Part shown: positions 1-8,786 of the stretch, piece after piece
Position numbering within the stretch: position 1 is the first letter of the stretch
Layout: each line of letters starts with the position of its first letter
Assembly (NCBI GenBank): GCA_042569785.1
Contig: JBHPGW010000032.1
Location: forward strand, 1 to 29,146
Source of the DNA: JBHPGW01 sp042569785
GTDB lineage: Bacteria > Planctomycetota > Phycisphaerae > Sedimentisphaerales > Anaerobacaceae
DNA: 29,146 bases
Direction: 5' to 3'
Position numbers and translations under genes: made by a program
Notes under the pieces: model-generated
What the model was told of the DNA's origin: nothing
The model's database searches: none
Seen by the model: only the letters and a program-made list of their open reading frames with translations

Positions 1-99
1 CAATTATACAGTGAAGCTTTAAAGGCATTGGAACCATTCGGCAGCGAAGCTGATACCCTGCGGCAGTTGGTGGCGGCTTTGCTGGAAAGAACAAGGTAA
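1..99 (+). CDS. ispA: Polyprenyl (farnesyl-type) diphosphate synthase, C-terminal fragment
   Basis: The window opens inside a reading frame that encodes 32 residues and stops with TAA at 97-99. The peptide (YSEALKALEPFG, then ADTLRQLVAALLERTR) matches the usual helical end of trans-isoprenyl diphosphate synthases, where the pattern is A..aL..fG..A..Lr.L......R. The catalytic DDxxD motifs would lie upstream of the window. The stop is 7 nt before the dxs start, and an ispA-dxs pairing is a very common isoprenoid operon, which supports the call. The family assignment rests on a short tail plus this neighbour, so it is good but not certain. The symbol could equally be that of a geranylgeranyl-type synthase. 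Confidence 0.7.
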   Translation, partial: QLYSEALKALEPFGSEADTLRQLVAALLERTR

Positions 100-106
100 A
101 ACATTA

Positions 107-1996
107 ATGAGCAAGTTGTTAGAACAAATTAATAGTCCAGCGGATGTGAAGAAGCTCTCGATAGAGCAACTCAATATCCTTGCCGATGAAATACGTCAGT
201 TTATTCTCGGCTCTGTCAGCGAAACCGGTGGCCATCTTGCAAGTAACCTTGGTGTTGTGGAGTTAACATTAGCTCTGCACTACGTTTTTGATTTCAAAAG
301 CGATAAACTGCTATGGGATGTTGGCCATCAGTGCTATACCCACAAGATCATTACCGGCAGAAGGGAAAATTTCGGCAAGCTTCGTCAGGTTGATGGGCCG
401 AGTGGGTTTCCTAATCCGGCTGAGAGTGAGTATGACCAATTCGTTGTTGGCCATGCGGGTACTTCAATTGCTACGGCTATTGGTTTGGCTTTAGGGCAGG
501 TGCAAACGCGGAAAAGCGATAAGGTTGTTGCGCTGGTTGGGGATGCGAGTATCGTTAATGGTTTGTCTTTTGAGGCTTTGAATAATCTTGGTTTGGTCAA
601 GAGGCAACTACTTATCGTGCTCAATGATAACTCTATGGCTATCGATTCGACAGTTGGAGCGGTTGCGAAATATTTTTCTAAGATACGTTTGAGTCATACT
701 TATGAGGACTTGCGGGAAAAAGCCAGTAATATACTGGAACATCTGCCTGTGATCGGTAAACCGGTGGAAGGGGCTATCGAGCGGATCAAGAAAGGTATTC
801 GTATGGCACTGCCTGGGAGTCAAATGTTCGAGAGTTTGAATATACCTTACTTTGGCCCGGTAGATGGTCACGATGTCGGGTCGCTGGTTCAGTTGTTTAA
901 TGCGATCGCGCATCTGGAATATCCTGCGATCCTTCATGTTTATACGAAAAAGGGGAAAGGCTTTAGTCCGGCTGATGGTGATCCTCGTCGTTTTCATTCG
1001 ACTGGGCCATTCAAGGTTAATGGCGATATGGTTGAACCGAAAGTAAAAACGGCTTCTCGCAGTTATACGGATGTGTTCGGGGATGCGTTAGTAGAACTTG
1101 CTCAAAAGGATGAGCGGATAGTTGCGATCACATCGGCTATGTGTGATGGAACGGGGTTGAGCGGGTTTCGGGAACGCTTTCCTGATCGGTTTTATGATGT
1201 TGGGATCGCAGAGAGTATAGCGGTAGATGTTGCGGCTGGTTTGGCTAAGAGTGGTCTTCGGCCAGTAGTTTGTATATACTCGACTTTTTTGCAGCGCAGT
1301 TTCGACCAGATATTTCAGGAGGTCGCATTGCAGAATTTGGGCGTGGTGTTCTGCATAGACAGGGCGGGGATGGTAGGTAGTGACGGAATTACTCATCATG
1401 GATTGATGGATATCGGGTTTATGCGTATGATGGAGAATGTTGTAGTTGCGGCTCCTGGTTGCGGTTGCGAAATGAAGTCGGCACTGGAGTTTGCCGTTGG
1501 TAGTGGCAGGTGTGTTTGTTTGCGTTATCCGAAGGAAACAGTGCCGGAGGACGCGAAACTTATCGAGGCGTGCTCGAAGCGGTTTGAATTAGGCAAAAGT
1601 GTGCTGGTTAAAAAGGGCGTGGGGTCTAAGATTGCAATTGTTAGTTATGGTGCTGTTTTGCCGATTGGGATTGAGGCTGTAGAGAGGCTTTGCGCTGAAG
1701 GGATAGAGGTTGATCTGGTTAATGCTCGATTTGCGTCGCCTGTGGATGAGGAAATAATATCGTTGTTGGCGTCAGGTAAAAGTATAATAACGTTAGAGGA
1801 TCATCGCTTATCGTGCGGTTTTGGTTCAGCGGTTCTGGAAAGAGCTGCGGGATGTGTTGGTGCTGGAAATATATTTATAGTTGGTGTCCGGACGTCTCTT
1901 GTAAGGCAGGATTTGCGTAAGAATCAGCTTATCAAGTCGTCGGTAAGTGCCGATAAAATAGTAGAGCTGGTCAGGAAAATTGTTAATGATAAGTAA
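107..1996 (+). CDS. dxs: 1-deoxy-D-xylulose-5-phosphate synthase
   Basis: Thiamine-diphosphate enzyme that condenses pyruvate and glyceraldehyde 3-phosphate to DXP, the entry step of the MEP isoprenoid pathway, in the cytoplasm. At 629 residues it has normal family length. Visible landmarks are GGHLASNLG (His43), DVGHQ (72-75), the Mg/ThDP motif GDAS...LNDN (145-175), GPVDGHD (250-256), the FHSTG segment near 296-300 and the catalytic-Glu region DVGIAESIAV (364-373, Glu369). Two positions deviate from the commonest sequences: GDG is GDA, and the usual AEQHAV is AESIAV, so the His after the catalytic Glu is Ile. The rest of the fold is well preserved. ATG 107 follows AAGG at 93-96. The gene sits directly after a prenyl synthase and 12 nt before the NAD kinase start, so it is probably co-transcribed with them. 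It also needs thiamine diphosphate, whose biosynthetic genes lie later in the window. Confidence 0.95.
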   Translation: MSKLLEQINSPADVKKLSIEQLNILADEIRQFILGSVSETGGHLASNLGVVELTLALHYVFDFKSDKLLWDVGHQCYTHKIITGRRENFGKLRQVDGPSGFPNPAESEYDQFVVGHAGTSIATAIGLALGQVQTRKSDKVVALVGDASIVNGLSFEALNNLGLVKRQLLIVLNDNSMAIDSTVGAVAKYFSKIRLSHTYEDLREKASNILEHLPVIGKPVEGAIERIKKGIRMALPGSQMFESLNIPYFGPVDGHDVGSLVQLFNAIAHLEYPAILHVYTKKGKGFSPADGDPRRFHSTGPFKVNGDMVEPKVKTASRSYTDVFGDALVELAQKDERIVAITSAMCDGTGLSGFRERFPDRFYDVGIAESIAVDVAAGLAKSGLRPVVCIYSTFLQRSFDQIFQEVALQNLGVVFCIDRAGMVGSDGITHHGLMDIGFMRMMENVVVAAPGCGCEMKSALEFAVGSGRCVCLRYPKETVPEDAKLIEACSKRFELGKSVLVKKGVGSKIAIVSYGAVLPIGIEAVERLCAEGIEVDLVNARFASPVDEEIISLLASGKSIITLEDHRLSCGFGSAVLERAAGCVGAGNIFIVGVRTSLVRQDLRKNQLIKSSVSADKIVELVRKIVNDK

Positions 1997-2008
1997 TTGG
2001 TGTTTCTA

Positions 2009-2890
2009 ATGGGTATGAGTGGTAATAGAGAGATACATTTTGTAATATTTGGTGACGCGTCTAAAGGTTCGGTATCCAAGGCAATCGGTATGTTTCGTGA
2101 ATTGGTATCGTGCAGGGCGGAGATATTTGGTGAGTATCGATTGCCCCTGGATGAGTGTGCGCTTGGCGGAGTTGATTTGTGTGTTGATTACGCGGTAGTT
2201 TTTGGTGGAGACGGGAGTATTATCTCTGTAGCTCGTCATATCAGCGGTTCTTCGTTGCCGGTTATTGGCGTTAATCTTGGCAAGCTTGGTTTTCTTGCGG
2301 AGTTCAGCGTATCGGAGTTGTCAGATCATATAGAAGAGATATTGGGTGGTGGCGCATCGATAGAGAATCGTATGCAGTTGCGTTGCCGGTTGTTTGAAGG
2401 TTCGTTAGAGCGATTTAGTTCTGTAGCGGTTAACGAGATATTTATAACGGCAGGCGCTCCTTTTAATATGATAGAATTGCAGATATCGGTTGATGGTGAG
2501 GTTTTGGCAGGCTGTGTAAGTGACGGCTTGGTAATATCGACACCAACGGGTTCGACGGCTTATAATTTGTCGGCAGGTGGTCCAATAATGTCCGGTGCTC
2601 TTGAGGCTATTGTTGTAACGGCGATATGTCCTCATTCGTTGAGTTTTCGTCCGATAGTAATTAATGCCGCGAGCAAAGTTGAAATAATCGGTCTGCGTGT
2701 CAATGAGGGTACGACGGTATCGGTTGACGGTCAGGTTAGTCGGAGGCTGTCGAAAGGTGGTGTTGTTGAGGTTAGTCGTGCCGAGAGTGATTTTCTTTTG
2801 GTTAATAACCCTGTACGTACGAAATGGGAGACATTAGCAACTAAACTGGGGTGGGCGGAAAAGCCGAAATATAATGACAGTGGCTCGTGA
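2009..2890 (+). CDS. nadK: NAD kinase
   Basis: ATP- or polyphosphate-dependent NAD kinase, which makes NADP in the cytoplasm. From ATG 2009 the protein has 293 residues, a usual size. The diagnostic motifs are all present: GGDG (66-69) in the nucleotide-binding N-domain, VNLGKLGFLAEF just after it, the NE pair (142-143), and the C-domain signature TPTGSTAYNLSAGGPI (178-193) followed by PHSLSFRPIV. No strong ribosome site precedes any candidate start. In-frame TTG 1997, ATG 2009 and ATG 2015 are all possible, and 2009 is chosen because it is the first ATG. The dxs stop is 12 nt upstream, so the gene probably belongs to the same transcript. MEP-pathway reductase steps consume NADPH, a plausible link to its neighbour. 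Confidence 0.93.
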   Translation: MGMSGNREIHFVIFGDASKGSVSKAIGMFRELVSCRAEIFGEYRLPLDECALGGVDLCVDYAVVFGGDGSIISVARHISGSSLPVIGVNLGKLGFLAEFSVSELSDHIEEILGGGASIENRMQLRCRLFEGSLERFSSVAVNEIFITAGAPFNMIELQISVDGEVLAGCVSDGLVISTPTGSTAYNLSAGGPIMSGALEAIVVTAICPHSLSFRPIVINAASKVEIIGLRVNEGTTVSVDGQVSRRLSKGGVVEVSRAESDFLLVNNPVRTKWETLATKLGWAEKPKYNDSGS

Positions 2891-2896
2891 ATCGAG

Positions 2897-2940
2897 AATC
2901 GTATCTCGAAAAAAACAAGACACAAGATACGAGATACGAA
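2897..2940. repeat. Inverted repeat with TCGTATCTCG arms after nadK
   Basis: A perfect 10-bp inverted repeat has arms TCGTATCTCG at 2899-2908 and CGAGATACGA at 2930-2939, with an A-rich 21-nt spacer. The second arm is preceded by an overlapping partial copy (AGATAC), and GAGAAT just before the first arm resembles it too, giving the look of a decayed dispersed palindrome. It lies in the only sizeable gap of this run (nadK to the TPR gene). There is no T-run, so a classical terminator is doubtful. It could be an mRNA-stabilising hairpin or an intergenic repeat. Confidence 0.55.
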
Positions 2941-2979
2941 TTAATTGAACATTGAAGTCGTCAGAGATGTATAGTAGGT

Positions 2980-4416
2980 ATGGAAAAAGGGGTATTTGTC
3001 AAACTTGTTTTGGTTTTTGTGGCTGTGTGTTCGCAGACGGCGGGGGGCAGGGGTCCGGTTAATCCTAATGTTGGTTCTCCGGTTGGTCGCGGTACTGTTC
3101 CGGCGACGAGTTACAGCGGGGGTTTGATCAAAGCGGTTAATCCGATTGACAGGCGGAGCAATTTGGTAATTACCGGCAATGTGAGTCAGGGTAAACATTT
3201 TCGCGGTGTAGTTCCTTATAGTGCACCATTTGAGTTTCAGGATAGTTTAGGGACGACGTCTCTGGATTCATTTTTACGTCGCTCGTCGGGTATTTCGGCT
3301 GAACGCGAATTCAGTGGCCGGTTGAGCCCTTATTTTTCCAGTAGTGGGACGGTGTCTATCACTAAACCTGGCAGCCGTGGTGTTTCTTTCAAGCCGCCGA
3401 GGCCTCGAGTTTATGGTGTGAGGAGTCGCCAGAGTACCGCAGAGTTGTTGAGCCAGGCGAGGGTTTCGACGCCGGTGGATACGGAACTGGTAAGGCCGAC
3501 GTGGCCGGTGACAGATGTTCGGTTCAGGCCATTGACTTCGGATGTTCAGGAATTAGAGGAAGTGATTTTGCGTAAGTCACTGCAGGAATCAAAGGGCCGA
3601 AGCTTGGCGGAGAGTCAGCGTTCCGAATATCTTAAGCGGTTCCGTGACGATTTGGAAAAAGATGTGGACCAACAGCAGCGAACAGAGATAGCAAAACAGA
3701 AACAACTCGACAGACAGCAGGATGATGTTAAAGTTATGGTCGATCATAACGATATTTATGGGCAGTTGAGGCAGCAGTTTGGTTTGCTTGATGAAGATGA
3801 TGAAGAGGAGACTTTTGTTGGTGAGAGTCCATTTGCTGAGGCTGGGGATGAAGGTAAAGTTTCAGAACCAAAACAGCAGGAGGAAACTGATGAAGAAATA
3901 GCTCGGCAGGCACAGAGAGTTTTGGGAAAGCATAAAACTTTCGCGTCCTACTCGGAAGATAATTTCAATAAGCATCTTCGTGCCGGTGAAAAATATCTCA
4001 AAGAGGGCAAATATTATCGAGCTGCGGATGCTTATACGCTCGCGTCGATTTATAAACCGACAAACCCGCTGGCCCTTGCGGGTAAGAGTCACGCTTTGTT
4101 GGCAGCTGGCGAGTATATGAGTAGTGCACTGTTTCTTTCGCGGGCGATCGAGATATTTCCTGAGTATGTACTTGTTAAGATAGATGTTGACATCATGATC
4201 GGTGACAGGGATAATCTTGAGAGCCGGATAGCTGACATTAAACGCTGGGCAGAAAAAAGTAGTTCCGGCGAACTTGAATTTTTGCTCGGTTACGTTTATT
4301 ATCAGATGGATAGATTGATATGGGCTCGCAGAGCGATCGATTCCGCTTATGAGAAGATGCCGAATTCTATGGCAGTAGCCGTACTTAAACAAGCTATTGA
4401 AAATGCCGACAAATAA
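2980..4416 (+). CDS. Secreted tetratricopeptide-repeat protein of unknown function
   Basis: I do not recognise a specific family. The 478-residue product begins with a short basic start and a hydrophobic stretch (VFVKLVLVFVAVCSQTAGG, about 5-23) that looks like a signal peptide, so it is probably exported. Residues about 25-180 are low-complexity, rich in Gly, Ser, Arg and Pro. Residues about 185-250 are charged and Gln-rich and probably coiled-coil. They are followed by a strongly acidic patch (DEDDEEE, about 262-300). The C-terminal third (about 325-478) reads as tetratricopeptide-like helix pairs, for example AGEKYLKEGKYYRAADAYTLASI and GKSHALLAAGEYMSSALFLSRAIEI broken at their usual turns. 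The next gene starts inside its last codons (ATG 4403), which implies translational coupling to the helicase. The sequence itself gives no functional link to its neighbours. Confidence 0.75.
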   Translation: MEKGVFVKLVLVFVAVCSQTAGGRGPVNPNVGSPVGRGTVPATSYSGGLIKAVNPIDRRSNLVITGNVSQGKHFRGVVPYSAPFEFQDSLGTTSLDSFLRRSSGISAEREFSGRLSPYFSSSGTVSITKPGSRGVSFKPPRPRVYGVRSRQSTAELLSQARVSTPVDTELVRPTWPVTDVRFRPLTSDVQELEEVILRKSLQESKGRSLAESQRSEYLKRFRDDLEKDVDQQQRTEIAKQKQLDRQQDDVKVMVDHNDIYGQLRQQFGLLDEDDEEETFVGESPFAEAGDEGKVSEPKQQEETDEEIARQAQRVLGKHKTFASYSEDNFNKHLRAGEKYLKEGKYYRAADAYTLASIYKPTNPLALAGKSHALLAAGEYMSSALFLSRAIEIFPEYVLVKIDVDIMIGDRDNLESRIADIKRWAEKSSSGELEFLLGYVYYQMDRLIWARRAIDSAYEKMPNSMAVAVLKQAIENADK

Positions 4417-6397
4417 TCCCGATAAGACAGAGACAAATCAACGGCAGATTGGGACTTCAATTCGAGAAATTTTGTGTTCAGGGGGTGTAATTGCCCATTC
4501 ATTTGAGGGTTTTGAAACTCGTCCTGAGCAGATTCAAATGGCGGAGGCAGTACAGAAGGCTCTTGCGGATGGACGTGACTTAGTTGTAGAGGCGGGCACT
4601 GGGGTTGGTAAGAGTTTTGCATATCTTATACCAGCGATACAAAAGGCAGTCGATAGTGGCAGTAAGGTTTTGATCAGTACTTTTACGATTACTTTGCAGG
4701 AGCAATTGATCAATAAGGATCTGCCGTTTTTAGCTGAGTGTCTGGGCATAGGTTTTGTTGCAATTATAGCGAAGGGCAGAGGTAATTATCTTTGCAAACG
4801 GCGGCTTAGATTCGCGATGCGAAGGCGAAGTTTGCAGTTCGATCAATTGGCACAAGAGTTGGTGGATATAAATGATTGGGCCGGTGAGAGTGCAGATGGT
4901 TCTCTGAGTGATTTGCCGATTGTGCCGAGCGGTAAGGTGTGGGATCTGGTTAACAGTGAACATGGTAATTGCCCGGGAAGGAGATGTGATAATTTTGCGG
5001 ATTGTTTTTACCGGCGTGCGAGGCGCAGACTTGAGGGTGCGGATATTATTGTTAGTAATCATGCCTTGATGTTCAGTGATCTGGTATTGAAAGAGAATTC
5101 TGTTTCGTTGCTGCCTGATTATAAATTTGTTGTGGTCGATGAGGCTCATAATGTGGAAAATGTGGCGCAGGAGCACTTCGGGATAGATATTAGCAGTGGT
5201 AAAATAAAATATTTACTGGATGGTCTTTATAATAGCAGGACCAGCAAGGGGCTTTTAGCTTATAGTAATGGTGCGGATAAAGCGATCGAGCTTGTGGGGC
5301 AGATACGAAAGAGCAGCAGTAGTTTTTTTCGGAATGTTAAGGGGTGGTATGAAGTAAACAGAAATAAAAATGGGGGCAGGTGTGGTAAGAATTTTGTTGA
5401 CGATAATATTTCCGAGCGATTGAAACAGTTGCGGGCTGAACTTTCGGCGATGGCTAATAACGTTAAGGAGGTGGACGAGAAATTCGAGATACTCAGGTTT
5501 GCTAATCGCAGTGCGGCGGCGGTGAAAGATATGCAGGATTTTTTGAGTCAGGAGAAAGACGATCATGTTTACTGGGTCGAGGTTACCGGCAGGAATCGTT
5601 CGGCGGTTAGGCTTAAAAGTGCGCCTTTGAATGTCGGGGCTGATGTTAAGCGGGCGTTATTTGACGAATATGAATCGGTTGTTTTGACCAGTGCTACGCT
5701 GAGTACGGATGGTGAGCAAGAGGGTGGATTTGAGTTCTTTGCGGGTAGGATTGGGCTGGAAGATTATGATGGGGTCAGGCTTGGGTCGCCTTATGATTAT
5801 GAGAAGCAGGTGACGATCTATATTGAAAAGAGTATGCCTAATCCTAATGATGGTGAGTTTATCGAGCGTGCTGCTGAAGCGATAAAAAAATATGTAAAGT
5901 TGACTAAGGGCAGAGCGTTTGTGCTTTTTACGAGTTACGCGATGCTGGAAAAAGTTGCGGAAAAGACGGAGGATTGGTTTGATGAGCAGGGGATGAAACT
6001 TCTTCAGCAAGGGGCAGGTGTTGACAGGAGCGGTCTTTTGAAGCGGTTTAAGAGTGAACAGGGGTGCGTTTTGTTTGGTACCGATAGTTTTTGGCAGGGG
6101 GTTGATGTTCCGGGAGAATCGCTTTCTAATGTGATCATTGCCAGGCTTCCGTTTGCGGTTCCGAATCAGCCTTTACTTGCGGGACGGATCGAGCAGATAA
6201 GAGAGCAAGGGGGGAATCCATTTTTTGATTATCAACTGCCGAGTGCAATTATTAAATTCAAGCAGGGTTTTGGTCGGTTGATACGCAGTAAGAGTGACAG
6301 CGGTATTGTGGTTGTTCTGGATAGCAGGATAATTCAGAAGGCTTATGGTATGCGTTTTTTAGGTGCTATACCTAAATGCAATGTACAAATTGTATAG
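4403..6397 (+). CDS. dinG: DinG/XPD-family Fe-S ATP-dependent DNA helicase
   Basis: Superfamily 2 helicase of 664 residues from ATG 4403. Walker A is EAGTGVGKS (about 63-71) and the Walker B/DEAH box is VVDEAHNVENV (about 244-254). Between them are four cysteines at about 131, 190, 195 and 201 (YLC ... NCPGRRC...ADC), the arrangement that binds a 4Fe-4S cluster in XPD/DinG enzymes. The C-terminal helicase motifs FGTDSFWQGVDVPG and FKQGFGRLIRS are intact. Such enzymes unwind 5'-3' at forks, R-loops or damaged DNA. There is no N-terminal exonuclease domain, so it is the short type. It overlaps the end of the TPR gene by 14 nt, and no clear ribosome site is visible. It could equally be labelled YoaA-like. 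It is the last gene before the phage-derived module. Confidence 0.93.
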   Translation: MPTNNPDKTETNQRQIGTSIREILCSGGVIAHSFEGFETRPEQIQMAEAVQKALADGRDLVVEAGTGVGKSFAYLIPAIQKAVDSGSKVLISTFTITLQEQLINKDLPFLAECLGIGFVAIIAKGRGNYLCKRRLRFAMRRRSLQFDQLAQELVDINDWAGESADGSLSDLPIVPSGKVWDLVNSEHGNCPGRRCDNFADCFYRRARRRLEGADIIVSNHALMFSDLVLKENSVSLLPDYKFVVVDEAHNVENVAQEHFGIDISSGKIKYLLDGLYNSRTSKGLLAYSNGADKAIELVGQIRKSSSSFFRNVKGWYEVNRNKNGGRCGKNFVDDNISERLKQLRAELSAMANNVKEVDEKFEILRFANRSAAAVKDMQDFLSQEKDDHVYWVEVTGRNRSAVRLKSAPLNVGADVKRALFDEYESVVLTSATLSTDGEQEGGFEFFAGRIGLEDYDGVRLGSPYDYEKQVTIYIEKSMPNPNDGEFIERAAEAIKKYVKLTKGRAFVLFTSYAMLEKVAEKTEDWFDEQGMKLLQQGAGVDRSGLLKRFKSEQGCVLFGTDSFWQGVDVPGESLSNVIIARLPFAVPNQPLLAGRIEQIREQGGNPFFDYQLPSAIIKFKQGFGRLIRSKSDSGIVVVLDSRIIQKAYGMRFLGAIPKCNVQIV

Positions 6398-6661
6398 CAT
6401 TTCTCTGTCGCAATCAATTCAAGTGACATTTAAGCAATAAAGTCGGTGGTCAGTGTCTACCAAATCAATCAAATGCGCAGGTAATTAAGCGGTAAAAATG
6501 TGGGTGTCTTGTTTTTTTTTATTACTTATGCGGCAATGGTTTAGGCTGAAGGGGTTCAAATTGTGGTGACAAAATATCGTATCAGATGCGCAAGTTTATC
6601 TAAGTGTAGTAGTGACAAGAAGGCTTTGAAAAACAAAATCGCTATAGGAGAGGGATGTGAT
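6398..6661. other. Gap between the helicase and the portal gene
   Basis: This 264-bp stretch separates the housekeeping run from the phage-like module. It contains an uninterrupted T-run near 6513-6520 but no convincing stem before it, and no good promoter hexamer pair. The portal frame remains open back to GTG 6563, but the peptide encoded before 6662 looks unstructured. No remnant of a terminase, which normally precedes a portal gene, could be recognised. No tRNA or obvious attachment site was seen. Confidence 0.5.
6646..6654 (+). promoter_or_regulatory. Ribosome binding site that fixes the portal start
   Basis: The purine-rich sequence GGAGAGGG ends 7 nt before ATG 6662. In-frame GTG codons at 6563 and 6566 have no comparable site, so ATG 6662 is the preferred start. 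Confidence 0.7.
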
Positions 6662-8224
6662 ATGGGATTTGATCCTGGGGTTTTTGAAGATGATCAGCTT
6701 GAGGCGAACTATATTAAATGGCTTGCCGAAGAACGTTCGATAGATATTCAACGACATTTTTCCAAGTTGTGGGAATACTATGCTAATCGCAGTGTTGATG
6801 TTCACGGCAGTTGTGGGTCAGACAGGAAGGTTCTCAATTCAGGGCGTTGTTATTTGCAGGCACAGGAATATGGTTTGCCGGCACGTATAACGGGATTGAG
6901 TCATTCAGTCAATGGCGGTATTTTCGGGGTGGAAGCAGCTAAAGAGGTGCAGCGCAAAGAAGTGGTTATTGAAAATGATATTGGTTGGCGAGTAAACGCG
7001 GCGGTTGATTTTTTGTTTGGTAAGCCAATAAGTTTTGTTTCCAAGTCACCTGAAGTAGGAAAGCGTGCAGAAATAGAAAATATATTAAAGGCATTGTTTT
7101 CAGCTAACGGCGGCGTAGGATTTTTTCAGGATATGGCAGTGCTCGGAAGTGTTTATGGATTTGTCGATTGTTTCGTCAGGCCTGGCGATGAGATAATGAA
7201 GCAATACCTCACCTCCTCTGGTCAAAGCTTCACATTTGAAACGGTGCTGCAATTAGCCCGTACAATCGGTTTGGAATTGATCGAAGCGCCAAGAGCATTG
7301 CCTATTCTGGATGAAAACGATTACCGTAAGGTTCGCTATTATGTACAGCATTTTTCTCAGAAGAAAAACACTCTTGCCAGAGAGGGTTCCTTTCTTTCGA
7401 GGATATTATTTTCGTCGAGAGGTTCGAGTAACAGTCAGCAGGTTGTTAATGTGACGGAGATCGTATCTGAAAAGGCGTGGCAGAGATATGAGAATCAGGA
7501 ACTGGTTGGCGAGGGTGAATTGCCCTGGGGATTTCTGCCTGTAGTTCATGTTCAGAATGTTGCTCAGCCTTACTACTATGAGGGTTTGAGTGATGTTGAG
7601 CCATTGATACCTCTGCAGGATGAACTTAATACGAGATTGAGTGACAGGGCGAGTCGGATCACTTTTCAGTCATTTAAGATGTATCTGGGAAAGTGTATAG
7701 AAGGTTTTGAGGATCGTCCTGTGTCGCCCGGGAGGATGTGGTGTACGGATAATCCGGATGCGAGTATAGAAGAGTTTGGTGGTGACAGGTCTACGCCTAG
7801 CGAAGATATACATATTATGGAAATTCGTGACGCGATGGATAAGACGAGCGGAGTGACGCCTTTAGTTGCGGGCGTGCTGAAGAGTAAGCTCGGTAATCTT
7901 ACGAGTGCGGTGGCATTGAAGTTGACACTTATGGGCATGCTATCCAAGACTGAGCGAAAGAAATTTACTTATGGTGAAGGTTTGAGGCAGATCAGTCGGA
8001 TGGTTTTTGCGATACTTGATAAGGCGGGTATTTATAAGACTAGTGAAGCGGATAGAGAGATCGATCTTGTTTTTCCCAGTCCGTTGCCTGAAAACGTTAT
8101 GGAGAAATTGCAAGAGGCTCAGATCAAAAAAGAGTTGGGAGTTTCTACCGAGCAGGTGCTTCGCGAGTTAGGATATGAAAGTGAACAAGTGCAAGAGAGT
8201 ATGAATGCACAGGATCAGAAGTAG
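6662..8224 (+). CDS. Phage portal protein (SPP1 gp6-like)
   Basis: Portal proteins form the dodecameric ring at one capsid vertex through which DNA enters and leaves and on which the capsid is built. The 520-residue product has the family's order of features: an early segment NDIGWRVNAAVDFLFGKPISF (split here by its own turn), a central GLSDVEPLIPLQDELN followed by RLSDRASRITFQSFKMY, and a later helical part SGVTPLVAGVL...LGNLTSAVALKL leading to a long helix (TERKKFTYGEGLRQISRMVFAIL) that matches the portal stem and wing region. Length is normal. It is the first gene of the structural module and is followed 20 nt later by a scaffold-like gene, the standard head-gene order. The terminase that usually stands just upstream is missing. 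Composition resembles the flanking chromosomal genes. Confidence 0.85.
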   Translation: MGFDPGVFEDDQLEANYIKWLAEERSIDIQRHFSKLWEYYANRSVDVHGSCGSDRKVLNSGRCYLQAQEYGLPARITGLSHSVNGGIFGVEAAKEVQRKEVVIENDIGWRVNAAVDFLFGKPISFVSKSPEVGKRAEIENILKALFSANGGVGFFQDMAVLGSVYGFVDCFVRPGDEIMKQYLTSSGQSFTFETVLQLARTIGLELIEAPRALPILDENDYRKVRYYVQHFSQKKNTLAREGSFLSRILFSSRGSSNSQQVVNVTEIVSEKAWQRYENQELVGEGELPWGFLPVVHVQNVAQPYYYEGLSDVEPLIPLQDELNTRLSDRASRITFQSFKMYLGKCIEGFEDRPVSPGRMWCTDNPDASIEEFGGDRSTPSEDIHIMEIRDAMDKTSGVTPLVAGVLKSKLGNLTSAVALKLTLMGMLSKTERKKFTYGEGLRQISRMVFAILDKAGIYKTSEADREIDLVFPSPLPENVMEKLQEAQIKKELGVSTEQVLRELGYESEQVQESMNAQDQK

Positions 8225-8244
8225 ATATTTAGTCAGGAGGTTTT

Positions 8245-8775
8245 ATGGGTCAGATCGACGCAGAAGAAGGTATTTTGTCAGAGACAACAGCAGAGCAGGA
8301 ACATGGGAATGGCTTGAAACTTGTTCCGGTGTCTGAATCAATCCGTTATCGTAAGAGAGCACAGAGTGCTGAGAAGAAGGCTGAAACTTTGGAAGAAGAG
8401 TTGGCGCAGGCTAAGACAGAGATTGCAGAGATGGTGGATAAGCTTGGCGGTATGGAGGCTGAACAGAAGCTTGTGCGTAAGCTGGCAGCGGCTGGTTCGA
8501 TTGATCTGGATGCGTCTGTTTTGATGGCTAAGGTTCGGCTGGAAGAATCAGGTGATGCGGATTTGGAGAGTGTGGTTGAGCAGTTGAAAAAAGATAAGCA
8601 GTATCTATTCGCGGAAAAAACGAGTGCTGGCCTGGCGTCTCAAAGGACAGCTGGTGCTAAAGATCGTGTGGTTAATAATCAGACGGTGCTTGAGCGTGCG
8701 GCGAAGAAGGCGGCGAGCAGTGGTAATCGAGTGGATCTGCATGAGTATCTTCGGCTGCGAAGGAATTTTGTTTAG
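8245..8775 (+). CDS. Scaffold-like phage head protein
   Basis: This 176-residue, highly charged protein lies between portal and major capsid genes, the usual place of the internal scaffold. Residues about 35-75 form a strong coiled coil (AEKKAETLEEELAQAKTEIA), followed by a helix-rich part, LVRKLAAAGSIDLDASVLMAK, and an AAKKAASSGNR...YLRLRRNF tail. This layout resembles GP20-type scaffold or minor head proteins, which chaperone capsid assembly and then leave. No protease motif is visible. A perfect AGGAGG at 8235-8240 precedes ATG 8245 by 4 nt. The assignment rests mainly on position and coiled-coil character, because scaffolds are poorly conserved. Confidence 0.65.
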   Translation: MGQIDAEEGILSETTAEQEHGNGLKLVPVSESIRYRKRAQSAEKKAETLEEELAQAKTEIAEMVDKLGGMEAEQKLVRKLAAAGSIDLDASVLMAKVRLEESGDADLESVVEQLKKDKQYLFAEKTSAGLASQRTAGAKDRVVNNQTVLERAAKKAASSGNRVDLHEYLRLRRNFV

Positions 8776-8786
8776 TTAAAAAATGG

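Noticed and set aside
6563..6661. Upstream GTG start for the portal gene.
   Set aside because: No ribosome site stands before it, the added 33 residues look non-structured, and ATG 6662 has a strong site.
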